DNA of 64,000 nucleotides. It comes from Gloeothece verrucosa PCC 7822 (GTDB lineage Bacteria; Cyanobacteriota; Cyanobacteriia; Cyanobacteriales; Microcystaceae). Shown here one piece after another: positions 25,353 to 35,593 of this stretch (positions are counted from its first letter, which is position 1; every line of letters begins with the position of its first letter). A model generated the notes under the pieces. That model did no database searches and was not told the origin of the DNA. It saw only the letters and a program-made list of their open reading frames with translations. Position numbers and translations under genes: made by a program. The stretch is taken from positions 5,820,501 through 5,884,500 of the forward strand of contig NC_014501.1 of the NCBI RefSeq assembly GCF_000147335.1, read 5' to 3'.

Positions 25353-28300
25353 ATGAGCAACTCAAAAGTTAGAATTTACGAATTATCAAAAGAATTGAAT
25401 TTAGACAATAAAGACATCTTGGAAATTTGTGATCAACTTAACATCGCCGTTAAAAGTCACAGTAGTACAATTACAGAATCACAGGCAGAACGAATCAAAG
25501 CAACAGCAGATAAATATATCCACCAAATGGCGGGAAAACATCACAACGCGAATCTCTCCGACAGAGGACACCACTCTGCCGGAGAACGTAAGCAGGAAAT
25601 TTTGGCAATTCATCATAAACAAAATCGTCTCTTTTCTCAAGGTGATGCTCTAAGCGCATCCAGTCAGCCATCCTTAGTTGAGCCTCCCCGCCCCCCCATG
25701 AAACCTCAACCTCCATCAGCATCAACCCCAGGTTTAGCTAAACCCGTGTCTACTATAGAAGACACGCAAGAGGTTTTCCCCGAACAAACCTCACCTAAAG
25801 CGCCCTCGATCTTGTCTCCTGTTGAGCAAAATCAACCCGAAAAAACTACAGTCGAACCGACTCAATTAGAACAAAATCAATTAAAATACAACCAACAAGA
25901 AAATCAACCCGAACAAGAATCTGCCCTATCATCATCTGAGTTATCTGAATTAGACGTGCCAAAACTACTTAGACCTCCCGTAAGACCTTCCGAAAAACCA
26001 GCAACCGTACCGACTCCAGTAAAAGAGGCCAAATCAGATGAGCCGACCGCTCAACCGGTTGTGGCTAAAGACAATAGGGACAATAAAGAACCTAAAGAAA
26101 ACAAGGAAAAGGTGAAAATTGCCCCAGAAATTAAACCAAAAAGTAATAGAGACGGTAAAAAGCCCGATAAAGATAAGAAGAGTTTAGCACCAACACCACA
26201 ACCCAAGGTTAAAAAAGAACCAAGGGAAGCAAGAGAATCTAGAGAACCCAGAGAACCTAGAGAAACCAGAGAATCTAGAGAACCCAGAGAAAGAGGGGAA
26301 GCAAGGGAGCAAAGAGAACCCAGAGAAACCAGAGAACCCAGAGAACGCAGAGAACCCAGAGAACCCAGAGAAATACAAGAACCCAAACTCTCGATCGAAC
26401 TCAAAAGACCAACGCCGCCAAAGCCGCCGGCTAGGCCGAAAGCGGAAGTGGCCAATTTGAGCATTGAGCCTGAAGATGTAGAAGACACCCCAGAAGATCT
26501 TTTAGAAGAAGATCCCTTAGAAGCCCTCAAACCCAAACCCAAATTAAAACGTCCTACTCCTCCCCGTGTCGGAAAACGCCAAGATTGGGACGAAGAAGAG
26601 GATGAAACGGAAGAAGGCAAAAATAAAGCCGGAAAATTGGCAAAAACCGGTAAGAGCAAACGCCGTCAAGCGCTGTTGGATGATGAGGATGATTTTGATT
26701 CGGAACTAGAAGAAACTAACGAAGTTCCCACAGCAGTAAGCATATCAACGGCCCGTCCGCCCAAACCGAAGTCAATGACTAAAGCCCCCGCCAGCCCCAA
26801 TGGTGCCTCGAAAAATGTTAAAGCACCGACAAAAGCGGAGCCAGGGCGAACGACGAAATCAGACCGCTCAGAACGTCGGGAGCGCAAAGAACAACCCCAA
26901 CGGGCTGAAACTCTCGTCCTCGATAAGATGATGACCGTAAGAGAACTCTCAGAACGACTCAGTGTTCCCGAAACGGAAATTATTAAAATCCTATTCTTCA
27001 AAGGTATTGCGGTTAATATTACCCAAACCCTAGAAATGGATACCATTACGGCCATCGCTGAAGAATTGGGAGTCACCCTCGAATCTCCCGAAGAAAAAGC
27101 CGCCGCCACCAAAACCACAGAAATGATCGACGAAAATGATTTAGAAAATCTGCATCGTCGTCCCCCAGTAGTGACTATTATGGGTCACGTTGATCACGGA
27201 AAAACTACCTTACTCGATTCAATTCGCAAAACTAAAGTAGCCCAAGGAGAAGCCGGAGGCATTACTCAGCACATCGGGGCTTACCACGTTAATGTAGAAC
27301 ACGAAGGCCAGGAACAACAAATCGTCTTCTTAGACACTCCAGGCCACGAAGCCTTTACCGCAATGCGAGCAAGAGGCGCTAGAGTCACCGATATCGCCGT
27401 GTTAGTGGTAGCCGCCGATGACGGAGTGCAACCCCAAACCAAGGAAGCCATAAGCCACGCGAGAGCCGCCGGAGTTCCCATTGTGGTCGCTATCAACAAA
27501 GTCGACAAAGCAGACGCTAATCCAGATCGCATTAAACAAGAACTATCTGAACTCAGCTTAGTGCCTGAAGAATGGGGCGGTGACACAATTATGGTGCCCG
27601 TGAGTGCCCTCAAAGGCGAGAATTTAGATAGCTTGCTAGAAATGATCCTGATTGTGGCAGAAATCGCTGAACTCTCAGCTAACCCCGATCGTCTCGCCAG
27701 AGGAACCGTCATCGAAGCCAACTTAGACCGGACTCGAGGACCGGTAGCAACCCTACTGGTACAAAACGGAACCTTACGAGTCGGGGATATCATCGTCGCA
27801 GGTTCTGTCCTCGGTAAGATTCGGGCCATGATAGATGACCGAGGCAATAAAGTAGAAGAAGCAAGCCCATCCTTTGCAGTAGAGATTTTAGGACTCAATG
27901 AAGTCCCAGCAGCCGGCGATGAGTTTGAGGTCTTTGAAAACGAAAAAGAAGCCCGAGCTATTTCGCAACAGCGTACTGATGAACTACGTCAATCTCGCCT
28001 ACAACAGGCCATGTCCTCTCGACGCATCAGTCTCAGTACCCTGTCGGCTCAAGCGCAAGAAGGAAAACTAAAAGAACTGAATTTGATCCTAAAAGCCGAC
28101 GTTCAAGGCTCAGTAGAAGCCATTTTAGGCTCTCTCAAACAATTGCCTCAAAATGAAGTACAAATTCGGGTCTTATTAGCCGCAGCCGGTGAAGTAACCG
28201 AAACCGACGTGGACTTAGCCGCCGCCAGTGGCGCAGTAATTGTCGGCTTCAATACCACCCTGGCTAGTGGTGCCAGACAAGCCGCCGATCAAGAAGGCAT

Positions 28301-28688
28301 CGATATCCGCGAATACAACATCATCTACAAACTCTTAGATGATATTCAAGGAGCGATGGAAGGTCTATTAGATCCCGAAGAAGTAGAATCACACTTAGGC
28401 TTCGCTGAAGTACGGGCCGTCTTCCAAGTAGGACGAGGTGCTGTAGCTGGCTGTTATGTCCAGTCTGGTAAGCTCATCCGTAACCGTCTGCTGCGGGTCC
28501 GTCGTAAAGGAGAAGTCATCTATGAGGGAGTCCTAGATTCACTCAAACGGGTGAAAGAAGATGCCCGGGAAGTCAATGCGGGTTATGAATGCGGCATTGG
28601 GGTCAATAAGTTTAATGATTGGCAAGAAGGCGACCAAATCGAAGTCTATGAAATGACGATGAAACGCCGTACCCTTTCTGCGAAATAA
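25353..28688 (+). CDS. infB: Translation initiation factor IF-2
   Basis: A 1111-residue IF-2 with a long, low-complexity N-terminus. Residues 1-55 form an IF2N module ([24 protein letters not shown]). About 80-520 is proline-, glutamate- and arginine-rich, including an REPRE repeat tract. A second IF2N module is at about 528-580 ([22 protein letters not shown]). The GTPase domain begins near 608 with [20 protein letters not shown] and NKVDKAD, followed by domains II-IV. It delivers initiator tRNA to the 30S subunit and promotes subunit joining. Last gene of the rimP-nusA-ylxR cluster, 193 bp after ylxR. Confidence 0.97.
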   Translation: MSNSKVRIYELSKELNLDNKDILEICDQLNIAVKSHSSTITESQAERIKATADKYIHQMAGKHHNANLSDRGHHSAGERKQEILAIHHKQNRLFSQGDALSASSQPSLVEPPRPPMKPQPPSASTPGLAKPVSTIEDTQEVFPEQTSPKAPSILSPVEQNQPEKTTVEPTQLEQNQLKYNQQENQPEQESALSSSELSELDVPKLLRPPVRPSEKPATVPTPVKEAKSDEPTAQPVVAKDNRDNKEPKENKEKVKIAPEIKPKSNRDGKKPDKDKKSLAPTPQPKVKKEPREARESREPREPRETRESREPRERGEAREQREPRETREPRERREPREPREIQEPKLSIELKRPTPPKPPARPKAEVANLSIEPEDVEDTPEDLLEEDPLEALKPKPKLKRPTPPRVGKRQDWDEEEDETEEGKNKAGKLAKTGKSKRRQALLDDEDDFDSELEETNEVPTAVSISTARPPKPKSMTKAPASPNGASKNVKAPTKAEPGRTTKSDRSERRERKEQPQRAETLVLDKMMTVRELSERLSVPETEIIKILFFKGIAVNITQTLEMDTITAIAEELGVTLESPEEKAAATKTTEMIDENDLENLHRRPPVVTIMGHVDHGKTTLLDSIRKTKVAQGEAGGITQHIGAYHVNVEHEGQEQQIVFLDTPGHEAFTAMRARGARVTDIAVLVVAADDGVQPQTKEAISHARAAGVPIVVAINKVDKADANPDRIKQELSELSLVPEEWGGDTIMVPVSALKGENLDSLLEMILIVAEIAELSANPDRLARGTVIEANLDRTRGPVATLLVQNGTLRVGDIIVAGSVLGKIRAMIDDRGNKVEEASPSFAVEILGLNEVPAAGDEFEVFENEKEARAISQQRTDELRQSRLQQAMSSRRISLSTLSAQAQEGKLKELNLILKADVQGSVEAILGSLKQLPQNEVQIRVLLAAAGEVTETDVDLAAASGAVIVGFNTTLASGARQAADQEGIDIREYNIIYKLLDDIQGAMEGLLDPEEVESHLGFAEVRAVFQVGRGAVAGCYVQSGKLIRNRLLRVRRKGEVIYEGVLDSLKRVKEDAREVNAGYECGIGVNKFNDWQEGDQIEVYEMTMKRRTLSAK
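26218..26385 (+). repeat. Degenerate REPRE-encoding tandem repeat inside infB
   Basis: About 14 short units of AGAGAACCC/AGAGAATCT type encode alternating R-E-P-R-E, R-E-S-R-E and R-E-T-R-E. This highly charged linker lies in the unconserved N-terminal region of IF-2. Lack of stops in other frames over this tract is a by-product of the repeats. Confidence 0.85.
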
Positions 28689-28701
28689 TGAGAGTATCTC
28701 A

Positions 28702-28737
28702 GTTGTTGGTTATAAGTCCAGGCTTCTAACCAACAAC
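28702..28737 (+). terminator. Inverted repeat after infB
   Basis: GTTGTTGGTTA (28702-28712) and TAACCAACAAC (28727-28737) are perfect 11-bp arms around a 14-nt loop, 13 bases past the infB stop. No T-tract follows. It is a probable 3'-end hairpin or partial terminator before the next gene. Confidence 0.55.
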
Positions 28738-28760
28738 CCTATTATTGATCGGAAAAAGCC

Positions 28761-29366
28761 ATGCGCTCTTTATCATCAGAACCGTTTTTGTGGATTCATT
28801 TATCTGGGTTAGCCGTTGTCCCAATCTTCCTAGAAATAGTATGGATAGGATTCGCCATCGGTACCCCTTTAGCTCCTTTTTGGCTAGAATTATTGATTGT
28901 CTCAACAGTAGGCATTTTGCCGATTTTGTGGATGCAGTGGACTCGTCCGTTTGATATTTTTAGCCTTCTGATAGTGGCTCTAAAACCTGATAATCTTAGC
29001 TCAGATCAACAGCGAATTTTAAGTTTGTTTAGAAAGCGGCAACAACGCCCTCTCGCTTTACTCGGTGCTATCTTGATGGGATGGGTACTCTGGCAAATTT
29101 ATCATTGGGCCCCGTTAGCCGCGATCACCGCTTCTTTTCTCCCTCAATGGCGGCTTTTGGGACTGCTGATAGCGGCAGTTGCTTTTTTATTGAGTAATTT
29201 ATTTTTTCAAATTCCGCTCAGTGTTTTAGGCGTGTTTTTGGTGGGAGCCAAGCAATATGCTACCACTGAACCCTTACCCCCCGAAAAAATTCGTCAAGAA
29301 TTTACCATTCCCGGATTTCGAGTTAAGAAGATTTTACCAGGGGTTGAGGCAACGCCGGTTGAGTAA
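28761..29366 (+). CDS. Low-complexity tail membrane protein family
   Basis: A 201-residue integral membrane protein. It starts RSLSSEPFLWIHLSGLAVVPIF, with about five hydrophobic helices: 13-33, 40-60, 95-112, 120-135 and 140-165. LKPDNLSSDQQRILSLFRKRQQR is a conserved cytoplasmic loop and QWRLLGLLIAAVAFLLSNLFFQIPLSV is a double hydrophobic stretch. I recognise it as the cyanobacterial family named for a low-complexity C-terminal tail, although here the tail is short (ends GVEATPVE). Function is unknown. It follows infB closely and may be co-expressed with translation genes. Confidence 0.75.
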   Translation: MRSLSSEPFLWIHLSGLAVVPIFLEIVWIGFAIGTPLAPFWLELLIVSTVGILPILWMQWTRPFDIFSLLIVALKPDNLSSDQQRILSLFRKRQQRPLALLGAILMGWVLWQIYHWAPLAAITASFLPQWRLLGLLIAAVAFLLSNLFFQIPLSVLGVFLVGAKQYATTEPLPPEKIRQEFTIPGFRVKKILPGVEATPVE

Positions 29367-29389
29367 AATAGGAAATAGAAATTATGCTG

Positions 29390-29779
29390 TTACTGACTAG
29401 CTGTTTTAAGGTCTGTTTCTAAGTCTTCAATAGCATAATTAATTGGTATTTCTCGACTGGCCAGTAAATGTTGAAATTGTAATTGATTCATTTGAGCTAA
29501 TTGGCTGGCTTGTCCTAAAGTTATTTTTTCTTTTTGATGTTGATCAATATCATTTTTTACTTCTGTTAAGGCTAAGGCATTTAAGACTTTTTGAAGTTGG
29601 GTTTTATCTGAGGCTTTTAAGTCTTTATAATCATCTATACAAATTTTTAGGGGTTTTATAATATAATCATCTGGAAGAATTGCTCTTGCTTCTATCTCAT
29701 CATAATTTAAATGTTGAATTAAAGCTTCTAAAAAAAATTTATCGTTTTTACTTTCAACGATTAAAATATTTTTTTTCAT
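29390..29779 (-). CDS. Chimeric small protein: DUF3226-like start joined to UPF0175-like end
   Basis: 129 residues. The first ~35 (KKNILIVESKNDKFFLEALIQHLN) match the Toprim-like DUF3226 start. The last ~50 (EKITLGQASQLAQMNQLQFQHLLASREIPINYAIEDLETDL) match the helix-turn-helix part of UPF0175 antitoxin-like proteins. Neither family is complete: DUF3226 lacks its later acidic metal-binding motifs and UPF0175 lacks its first strand. A deletion fusing two neighbouring genes is the simplest reading. It lies 8 bases downstream of a decayed AAA ATPase, the usual partner of DUF3226. Activity is doubtful. Confidence 0.6.
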   Translation of the reverse strand: MKKNILIVESKNDKFFLEALIQHLNYDEIEARAILPDDYIIKPLKICIDDYKDLKASDKTQLQKVLNALALTEVKNDIDQHQKEKITLGQASQLAQMNQLQFQHLLASREIPINYAIEDLETDLKTASQ

Positions 29780-29787
29780 AAAAATAA

Positions 29788-30457
29788 TTAACCTCTAATT
29801 GGTCGCTCTTGTTCTAAAGCATATTCTAAAGTTTCTAAATCTCGCTTAATGGCTATGATTTGATTAGTTTTAGCGGCTCTAGTCATTTCAAAATAAGCGG
29901 CTATATCTGAATATTCAGCAAGACCTACATCTTTAAAAGCTTGAATCATCTTCGTCTGGTATATCTAGAGCTAAAGTCCCTTCAGTGCCAGCTACAATTA
30001 AATAGTTAAATCCTTCTTTTGGGTTCAATATTACTTGAATTTGTAAAATCGATATTCGTGATTGTTTTTTTGAAATTAAATTAATTAGAGATTTTGCCTG
30101 TTCAGATTCTTCAATAATTTCTGGAGTAATAGAATTAACAGCCAAAATTTCAATATTTTTTTCTATATTGTCATAACTTTTACTGAAAAATTTAATAGTA
30201 TTGTTTTTATCTTGATTGAAAAAAAAGCTATCCCAAGCTCTTTCGGGCATAGCCTTAATAGCTTCTAAAGATTCTCTCCTAAGTTCTTTGACTTGCTCCA
30301 TACTTCTAGGTTAGGTAGAATGTTCTAAAAGCAAAGCTTCTAATAAAGCCGTTTTACCCGAGTTATTCTTTCCCCCGATTAAATTAACTCTAGTAAATCC
30401 AGAAATACGGGTTTTCTCAAAACATCTAAAATTCTCAATCTCGATATCTTGAAGCAT
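29788..30457 (-). pseudogene. Decayed AAA ATPase (OLD/SMC-like, AAA_15 type)
   Basis: From ATG 30457 the frame reads MLQDIEIENFRCFEKTRISG and a Walker A motif GGKNNSGKTALLEALL, then meets an in-frame TAA after 48 codons. The same frame continues (RRESLEAIKAMPERAWDSFFFNQDKNN) to 29933, where it ends without Walker B. A second short frame overlapping there (29949-29788, 53 codons, MIQAFKDVGLAEYSDIAAYFEMTR...ETLEYALEQERPIRG) looks like the C-terminus of the same ATPase. So the gene has a nonsense codon, a large central deletion that removed the Walker B/signature region, and a frame change. It was probably an OLD-like nuclease/ATPase defence-type pair with DUF3226. Confidence 0.7.
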
Positions 30458-30514
30458 AAGTTACAACTTTTAACAATTAAAATAAAATTATAAGCCATGT
30501 AAACAAGATTAATT

Positions 30515-33500
30515 ATGCCCAACCCCGAACCCTCTAACTCATTTAGTCTCAGTAGTCTATCCATCCGACAGCATATCGGCACCTTAATGCTAACTGTAGC
30601 CGTGATCGTGGTGGGTATCTTCTTCATCACCAACTTACAAGTTGACTTACTTCCCGCCATTACCTATCCCCGCATTGGAGTCAGACTTAACGCGCCGGGC
30701 GTTTCTCCAGAAGTAGCTGTAGATGAGATTACTAAACCGCTAGAAGAAGCCTTATCCGCTACAGAAGGAGTGGTTCAAGTCTATTCCCAAACGCGAGAAG
30801 GACAAGTTAGCCTTGATTTGTATTTTCAACCCGGCGGAGATATCGATCAAGCCCTCAATGAAGCTACAGCCACCTTTAACCGGGCCAGAAGCCAACTACC
30901 AGACACGATCGAAACTCCCCGCTTATTTAAAATCGATCCTTCCCAACAACCCATTTATGAAATGGCCTTAACCTCTTCTTCTTTACAAGGAGTAGACTTA
31001 CGGGTATTTGCCGATGAAGAATTATCCAGAGAATTAAGCGTCGTCCCCGGAGTCGCGGCGGTAGATGTTTCTGGGGCAGCCGAAGAAGAAGTTAGAATTA
31101 ATATAGACCTCAACCGTTTACAAGCTTTAGGCGTAGGATTAACCGATGTTTTAGATGCCCTCAGAGAACGAAATCAAGACATTTCTGGCGGCAGAATATT
31201 AGGGAATCAGAGTGAACCCTTAACCCGAACAGTGGGCCGTTTCCGCAATGCTGAAGAAATACGAGATTTAACCCTTGAAGTCAATAATAGAGATGAATCA
31301 GCACCGAGTAAACGGGTTTACCTGCGGGATGTTGCCGAAGTCATAGACGGAACAGAAGAACAACGCATTTTTGTTACTCTCAATCGAGAAAATGCCGTTA
31401 AAGTTAGCATCCAAAAACAGGCCGATGCGAACACCATTGAAGTTGTTGACGGAGTTAAAAAACGGATTGAAGAACTACGACAATCTGGGTTAATTCCAGA
31501 AGATATGAATTTGCTCCCAACCCTCGATGATTCGGTTTTTATTCGTACTTCTATTAATAATGTAACTTCTTCTGGGATATCTGGAGCCTTACTCGCTGCA
31601 ATGGCGGTTTTACTTTTTTTAGGTTCAATCCGTCAAACCCTAATTATTGTCTTATCGATTCCTTTAGCTACCCTAAGCGCGATTATTTTGATGAAATTGT
31701 TTGGACTATCTCTTAATGTTTTTAGTTTAGGGGGATTAGCTTTAGGGGTTGGAATTGTGGTGGATAACTCTGTAGTGATGTTAGAAACCATTGCTGAAGG
31801 GGCCGGAATGACTCCAGGTAAAGACAGTAAAACCCGACTAACACCGCGTCAACTCATTGCCCAAGCGATTAAGAGTAGTCAATCGGTAGAATCAGCCTTA
31901 ATTGCTTCTACCACCACAAATTTAGTCTCGGTTTTACCCTTCCTCTTAATTGGGGGTTTTACTTCCCTACTGTTTAATGAATTAATTCTCACCATTAGTT
32001 TTGCTGTAGCAGCATCGATTGTCATTGCTTTAACCGTTGTTCCGATGCTGACTTCTCGCCTTTTGGCAATCCCTTTTAGCAGTAGAATCGGCAAGTTTCC
32101 GCTTTTAGTAATTTTTAATCAACGTTTTGACGCAGCAACGAGAAGCTATGGCAATTTTTTAGCTAAAGTATTGCAATATAAATTGATTGTAATTATCCTG
32201 ACATTTTTAATTTTAGGGGGTGTAAGTTGGTGGATGGTCGTGAAAATTCCTCAAGAAATTTTACCCAGAATCAACACCGGTCAAGCCTCTTTATTCGCTC
32301 AATTTCCTCCGGGTACGCCTCTAGAAACCAACCGCAAAGTGATGAAAATTACTGATGAAATTCTCCTCAAACAACCTGAGACAAAATATGTTTTTACTAC
32401 TTCGGGCGGTTTTCTTTTTGGAAGTAACACCATCGCTAACCCGTTAAGAGGGAATAGCACCATCACCCTCAAACCCAATACAGATGTAGAAAAATTTGTC
32501 GAGCGAGTTACTAAAGAATTAGAAAAACTGAATTTAGTTGATATTCGTTTACGCATTGCACCAGGACAATTAAGAGGTTTAATTGTTAATAATTCTCCCG
32601 TTCGTAATGCAGATATTGACCTAATTTTACAAGGAAATCAACCCGATATTCTCGCTAAAACCGGCAGACAAGTTTTAAAAACTTTAGAAGAAAAAGTTAC
32701 CCTCGCCCGCTTTCGCCCTGACACAGATCCCCGTCAACCCGAAATCCAAATTCGTCCAGACTGGGAAAGAGTCGCCGAAGTGGGTTTAACAGCCCAAGAT
32801 ATCGGCAACACGATACAAACCGCCTTAGAAGGAACAATCCCGACTCAATTACAAAGAGAAAATCGCTTAGTGGATGTGCGGGTAAATTTAGACAAGCGTG
32901 TTATTCAACAACCCTCCCAACTGCAACAGTTACCTCTGTTTGTGGATGATAATCGACAAATTCGTCTGGGTGATGTGGCTCAAATCAGCGAAGATGAAGC
33001 CCCCGGAGAAATACAACGCATTAACCAACGTCCAGTTTATTTGATGAATGGAAGTTTAACAGAAGGGGCTAGTCTAGGGGATGCGATCGCAGAAATTAAA
33101 TCGGTTTTGTCAGAAATTGAGTTCCCTGAAGGCGTGTCATTATTACCCAGTGCAGCAGAGGAAAGTAACCGTCAATTGCAATCTTCTCTATTGATTCTGG
33201 GCAGTTTAGCCGCCTTTTTAGTGTTTGTGGTAATGGCTGTGCAATATAATTCTTTGCTCGATCCCCTTATTATTATGTTTACCTTACCTTTAGCTTTAGC
33301 GGGGGGGATTTTTGGCTTATACGTCACTCAAACAGCTATCGGAGCTACAGTTATTGTCGGAGTCGTTTTGCTAGTGGGTATTGTGGTTAATAATTCAATT
33401 ATTATGGTGGAGTTAGCTAACCAAATTTGGGAACAAGAAGGAATTAGTCGTAAAACGGCCATTCTTAAAGCGGCTTCTCAACGTCTGCGCGCCATGATGA

Positions 33501-33724
33501 TGATTACAATTACAACGATTATAGGAATGTTTCCTCTCGCGTTAGGTCTGGGAGAAGGTTCAGAATTTTTACAACCTTTGGGAATTGTCGTGTTTTTTGG
33601 TATGGGGTTAGCCTCAATTTTGCTATTATTTATTACTCCCTGTATTTATGTTTTGCTTCATGATATTCATTGGTTTAAATCAAAATCCGAACCCGTAAAA
33701 GAATTAGCTGATATTTTAAAGTAA
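30515..33724 (+). CDS. RND family efflux transporter permease (HAE1/AcrB type)
   Basis: A 1069-residue protein with the AcrB layout: TM1 (LMLTVAVIVVGIFFITNLQVDLLPAITYPRIGV), first porter loop, TM2-6 (about 335-560) including LGVGIVVDNSVVMLE, which holds a proton-relay aspartate, second porter loop, and TM8-12 (about 885-1045) with VGIVVNNSIIMVEL. The N-terminus is preceded by ~18 polar residues. It would pump drugs or lipophilic compounds outward as a trimer using the proton gradient. No membrane-fusion protein gene is adjacent, so the partner is encoded elsewhere. Substrate is unknown. Confidence 0.94.
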   Translation: MPNPEPSNSFSLSSLSIRQHIGTLMLTVAVIVVGIFFITNLQVDLLPAITYPRIGVRLNAPGVSPEVAVDEITKPLEEALSATEGVVQVYSQTREGQVSLDLYFQPGGDIDQALNEATATFNRARSQLPDTIETPRLFKIDPSQQPIYEMALTSSSLQGVDLRVFADEELSRELSVVPGVAAVDVSGAAEEEVRINIDLNRLQALGVGLTDVLDALRERNQDISGGRILGNQSEPLTRTVGRFRNAEEIRDLTLEVNNRDESAPSKRVYLRDVAEVIDGTEEQRIFVTLNRENAVKVSIQKQADANTIEVVDGVKKRIEELRQSGLIPEDMNLLPTLDDSVFIRTSINNVTSSGISGALLAAMAVLLFLGSIRQTLIIVLSIPLATLSAIILMKLFGLSLNVFSLGGLALGVGIVVDNSVVMLETIAEGAGMTPGKDSKTRLTPRQLIAQAIKSSQSVESALIASTTTNLVSVLPFLLIGGFTSLLFNELILTISFAVAASIVIALTVVPMLTSRLLAIPFSSRIGKFPLLVIFNQRFDAATRSYGNFLAKVLQYKLIVIILTFLILGGVSWWMVVKIPQEILPRINTGQASLFAQFPPGTPLETNRKVMKITDEILLKQPETKYVFTTSGGFLFGSNTIANPLRGNSTITLKPNTDVEKFVERVTKELEKLNLVDIRLRIAPGQLRGLIVNNSPVRNADIDLILQGNQPDILAKTGRQVLKTLEEKVTLARFRPDTDPRQPEIQIRPDWERVAEVGLTAQDIGNTIQTALEGTIPTQLQRENRLVDVRVNLDKRVIQQPSQLQQLPLFVDDNRQIRLGDVAQISEDEAPGEIQRINQRPVYLMNGSLTEGASLGDAIAEIKSVLSEIEFPEGVSLLPSAAEESNRQLQSSLLILGSLAAFLVFVVMAVQYNSLLDPLIIMFTLPLALAGGIFGLYVTQTAIGATVIVGVVLLVGIVVNNSIIMVELANQIWEQEGISRKTAILKAASQRLRAMMMITITTIIGMFPLALGLGEGSEFLQPLGIVVFFGMGLASILLLFITPCIYVLLHDIHWFKSKSEPVKELADILK

Positions 33725-33861
33725 TTCTGCGTCCTTGGGTGACAAGATGAGAAAAAAGTTGAGCAATTACTGAAATTAAATCAGATTCTCAACAATAGGG
33801 GTGAGCCAATACTGCTGGGTTAAGAGGACATTTATAAAGTAAATATAAAAAATTCCTTTGA

Positions 33862-34209
33862 CAAACCCTTCCTCAATACCAAGAAGAAGGGATCGCTTTT
33901 TTTGTTAGCCAAAATCCTCAACCAGATTTATTACCCGTCTATGGTTTTTTCAATTCTGGAACCGGCGATCATTTCTACACAGCGAATCCAGCAGAACGAG
34001 ATTACGTAGTTAATAATATTCCTGATTATCAATTTGACGGCATTGCCTTTTATGCTCATGGAGCAGATGCTAATCAAGGGACGGATGTCCAGCGTTTCTA
34101 TAAAGCAACCACTGGTGAGCATTTCTACACCGCTAATGCAGCAGAACAAGCTTATGTTCAGACTCAAGGTTTTGTTTTTGAAGGAGTGGCGTTTGAATCT
34201 AGCAGTTAG
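33862..34209 (+). pseudogene. 3' remnant of a DUF5648-type repeat protein
   Basis: A 115-codon open stretch bounded upstream by TGA at 33859, with no ATG, GTG or TTG at a plausible position. It encodes two tandem copies of a HFYT repeat: VYGFFNSGTGDHFYTANPAERDY...FDGIAFYAHG and VQRFYKATTGEHFYTANAAEQAY...FEGVAFESSS. This pattern matches DUF5648, found in secreted or surface proteins. The missing start and short length indicate that only the C-terminal repeats survive. Confidence 0.7.
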
Positions 34210-34966
34210 TTGAAATTTAATAAATAGGAATATGGACTTACAACTAACAATAATATTATTGCCTCTTAAGCTGGATAAGTCCTATTCCTTTTTCCCTTTT
34301 TCCTTCGCCTTACTCAAAGTAAGGAGGACGAAAATTTCGTCAACTTTTACTGTAACATAACCTATCCATTTTTTTTGTCGATATCAAGCCGCTTGATGTT
34401 CCCAAAAACTTGATTTAATCCATCCTGAATAGTAACTATAGACTGTGTCGCTAATCAGTACATGAGAACTCCTAATACCGGCTTGAGTCTCCATAATTTT
34501 AAGGCGATGACATGACTAAGCTAAATATGCTCAAGTTAAGAAATAAACCTCTAACTCTTTCCCCACACCCTACCCCCTACACCCTGTCGCCAAGAACAAT
34601 TTAAATAGGTGACAGCTTATGACCGCCACTGACCAATAGCAGATCTGTCTCAATAGGAGAATTGGGAGATTGCATAGTTGGCATCAGATTAACAGTAAAA
34701 TTTTCTTAATTATTAAGCTCAAATTTTAGTCATTTAATTCTTAAATCTTTATTTTCATTTCATTGGATTTTACTGATTGTCTCATGACTATTAGGTTAGG
34801 GATCGCTGGTGAATGAGCTATTAACCTTTTCAAATCCCTTTTTCTCCCATAAAAAAGATTAGATTAACAATTTTTAAGCTAATGTTGTGATCAGGCCAAT
34901 TTAACTCAATTACGAGGTATAGTTTAAATAAGATTGACTATGCTATATTCCCCGTAGAAGCTTGGC
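34210..34966. other. Intergenic region, no gene seen
   Basis: 757 bp with frequent stops in all frames. A perfect 7-bp inverted repeat ATCAAGC-C-GCTTGAT is at 34383-34397 and a TTGACT...TATATT promoter-like pair lies at about 34934-34950 in front of the gene at 34967. Nothing else was recognised. Confidence 0.5.
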
Positions 34967-35593
34967 GTGAAAAATCATTCTTCCCCATTAACCCTGTCAC
35001 CCTCTGATCATACCGTGAGTTTTGGCTCAGAAAAACCGAACTCTTCTTGCTGTAAGACCTATCATTGGTCTTATGAATTTAATGATGGTAGCCGTCTAGT
35101 AGGCACAGTTAAAGGACAGCTAGACCGAAATCATCATAAACTCCTCAACCCTACTAAAATTTCTGCGGATTATCTCGACGCAGACGGGAAAACCGTCCTC
35201 CAATCTTGGAAAGACCTAGATTTTGCCTGTTTTGAATCAGATTTGACCGGTAAAAATCTGGTGATTGTTGCCTCTAATGATAATTTTGTCGGCAATAGTA
35301 TGTGTTTGGTGGAAACGGCCAGCCGCCAACGCGCTCAGGTAACCGATGAGGGACAACAATTAATTGCAGAATCTTTTGATTCCTCTGCGTGGTCCATGTT
35401 GAAACAACCGAAAGAGGAGCCTGTGTCATCCCCCACTTGGGAGGTAGACTGGCAAGTATTTCCTTTGTTTCCTTTCTTGTCTATTCGATTAAATTGGCGT
35501 TTGCCTGCCTCCCGTGAAGTTTACCGTTGGACTTTTTTCCCTTACTGTTTTCCCTTTCCGGTTATGGAAGTTGCAACACGGGTGTCCAGTTAA
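34967..35593 (+). CDS. Cyanobacterial protein of unknown function
   Basis: A 208-residue protein from GTG 34967. The central part WSYEFNDGSRLVGTVKGQL...ISADYLDADGKTVLQSW resembles the beta-rich domain of PEP-CTERM-type secreted proteins (DGS-x-x-x-GTVKG). No signal peptide or anchor is visible, and the C-terminus (SFDSSAWSMLKQ, then aromatic WEVDWQVFPLFPFLSIRLNWRL) is unusual and hydrophobic. Its last 32 bases overlap the convergent SGNH hydrolase, so the end of one of the two proteins is constrained by the other. Function is unknown. Confidence 0.6.
   Translation: MKNHSSPLTLSPSDHTVSFGSEKPNSSCCKTYHWSYEFNDGSRLVGTVKGQLDRNHHKLLNPTKISADYLDADGKTVLQSWKDLDFACFESDLTGKNLVIVASNDNFVGNSMCLVETASRQRAQVTDEGQQLIAESFDSSAWSMLKQPKEEPVSSPTWEVDWQVFPLFPFLSIRLNWRLPASREVYRWTFFPYCFPFPVMEVATRVSS

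Noticed and set aside
26051-27118. Antisense open frames in infB rich in Ser/Leu/Gly
   Set aside because: They mirror the REPRE repeats and GC-biased third positions of infB; no independent signals.
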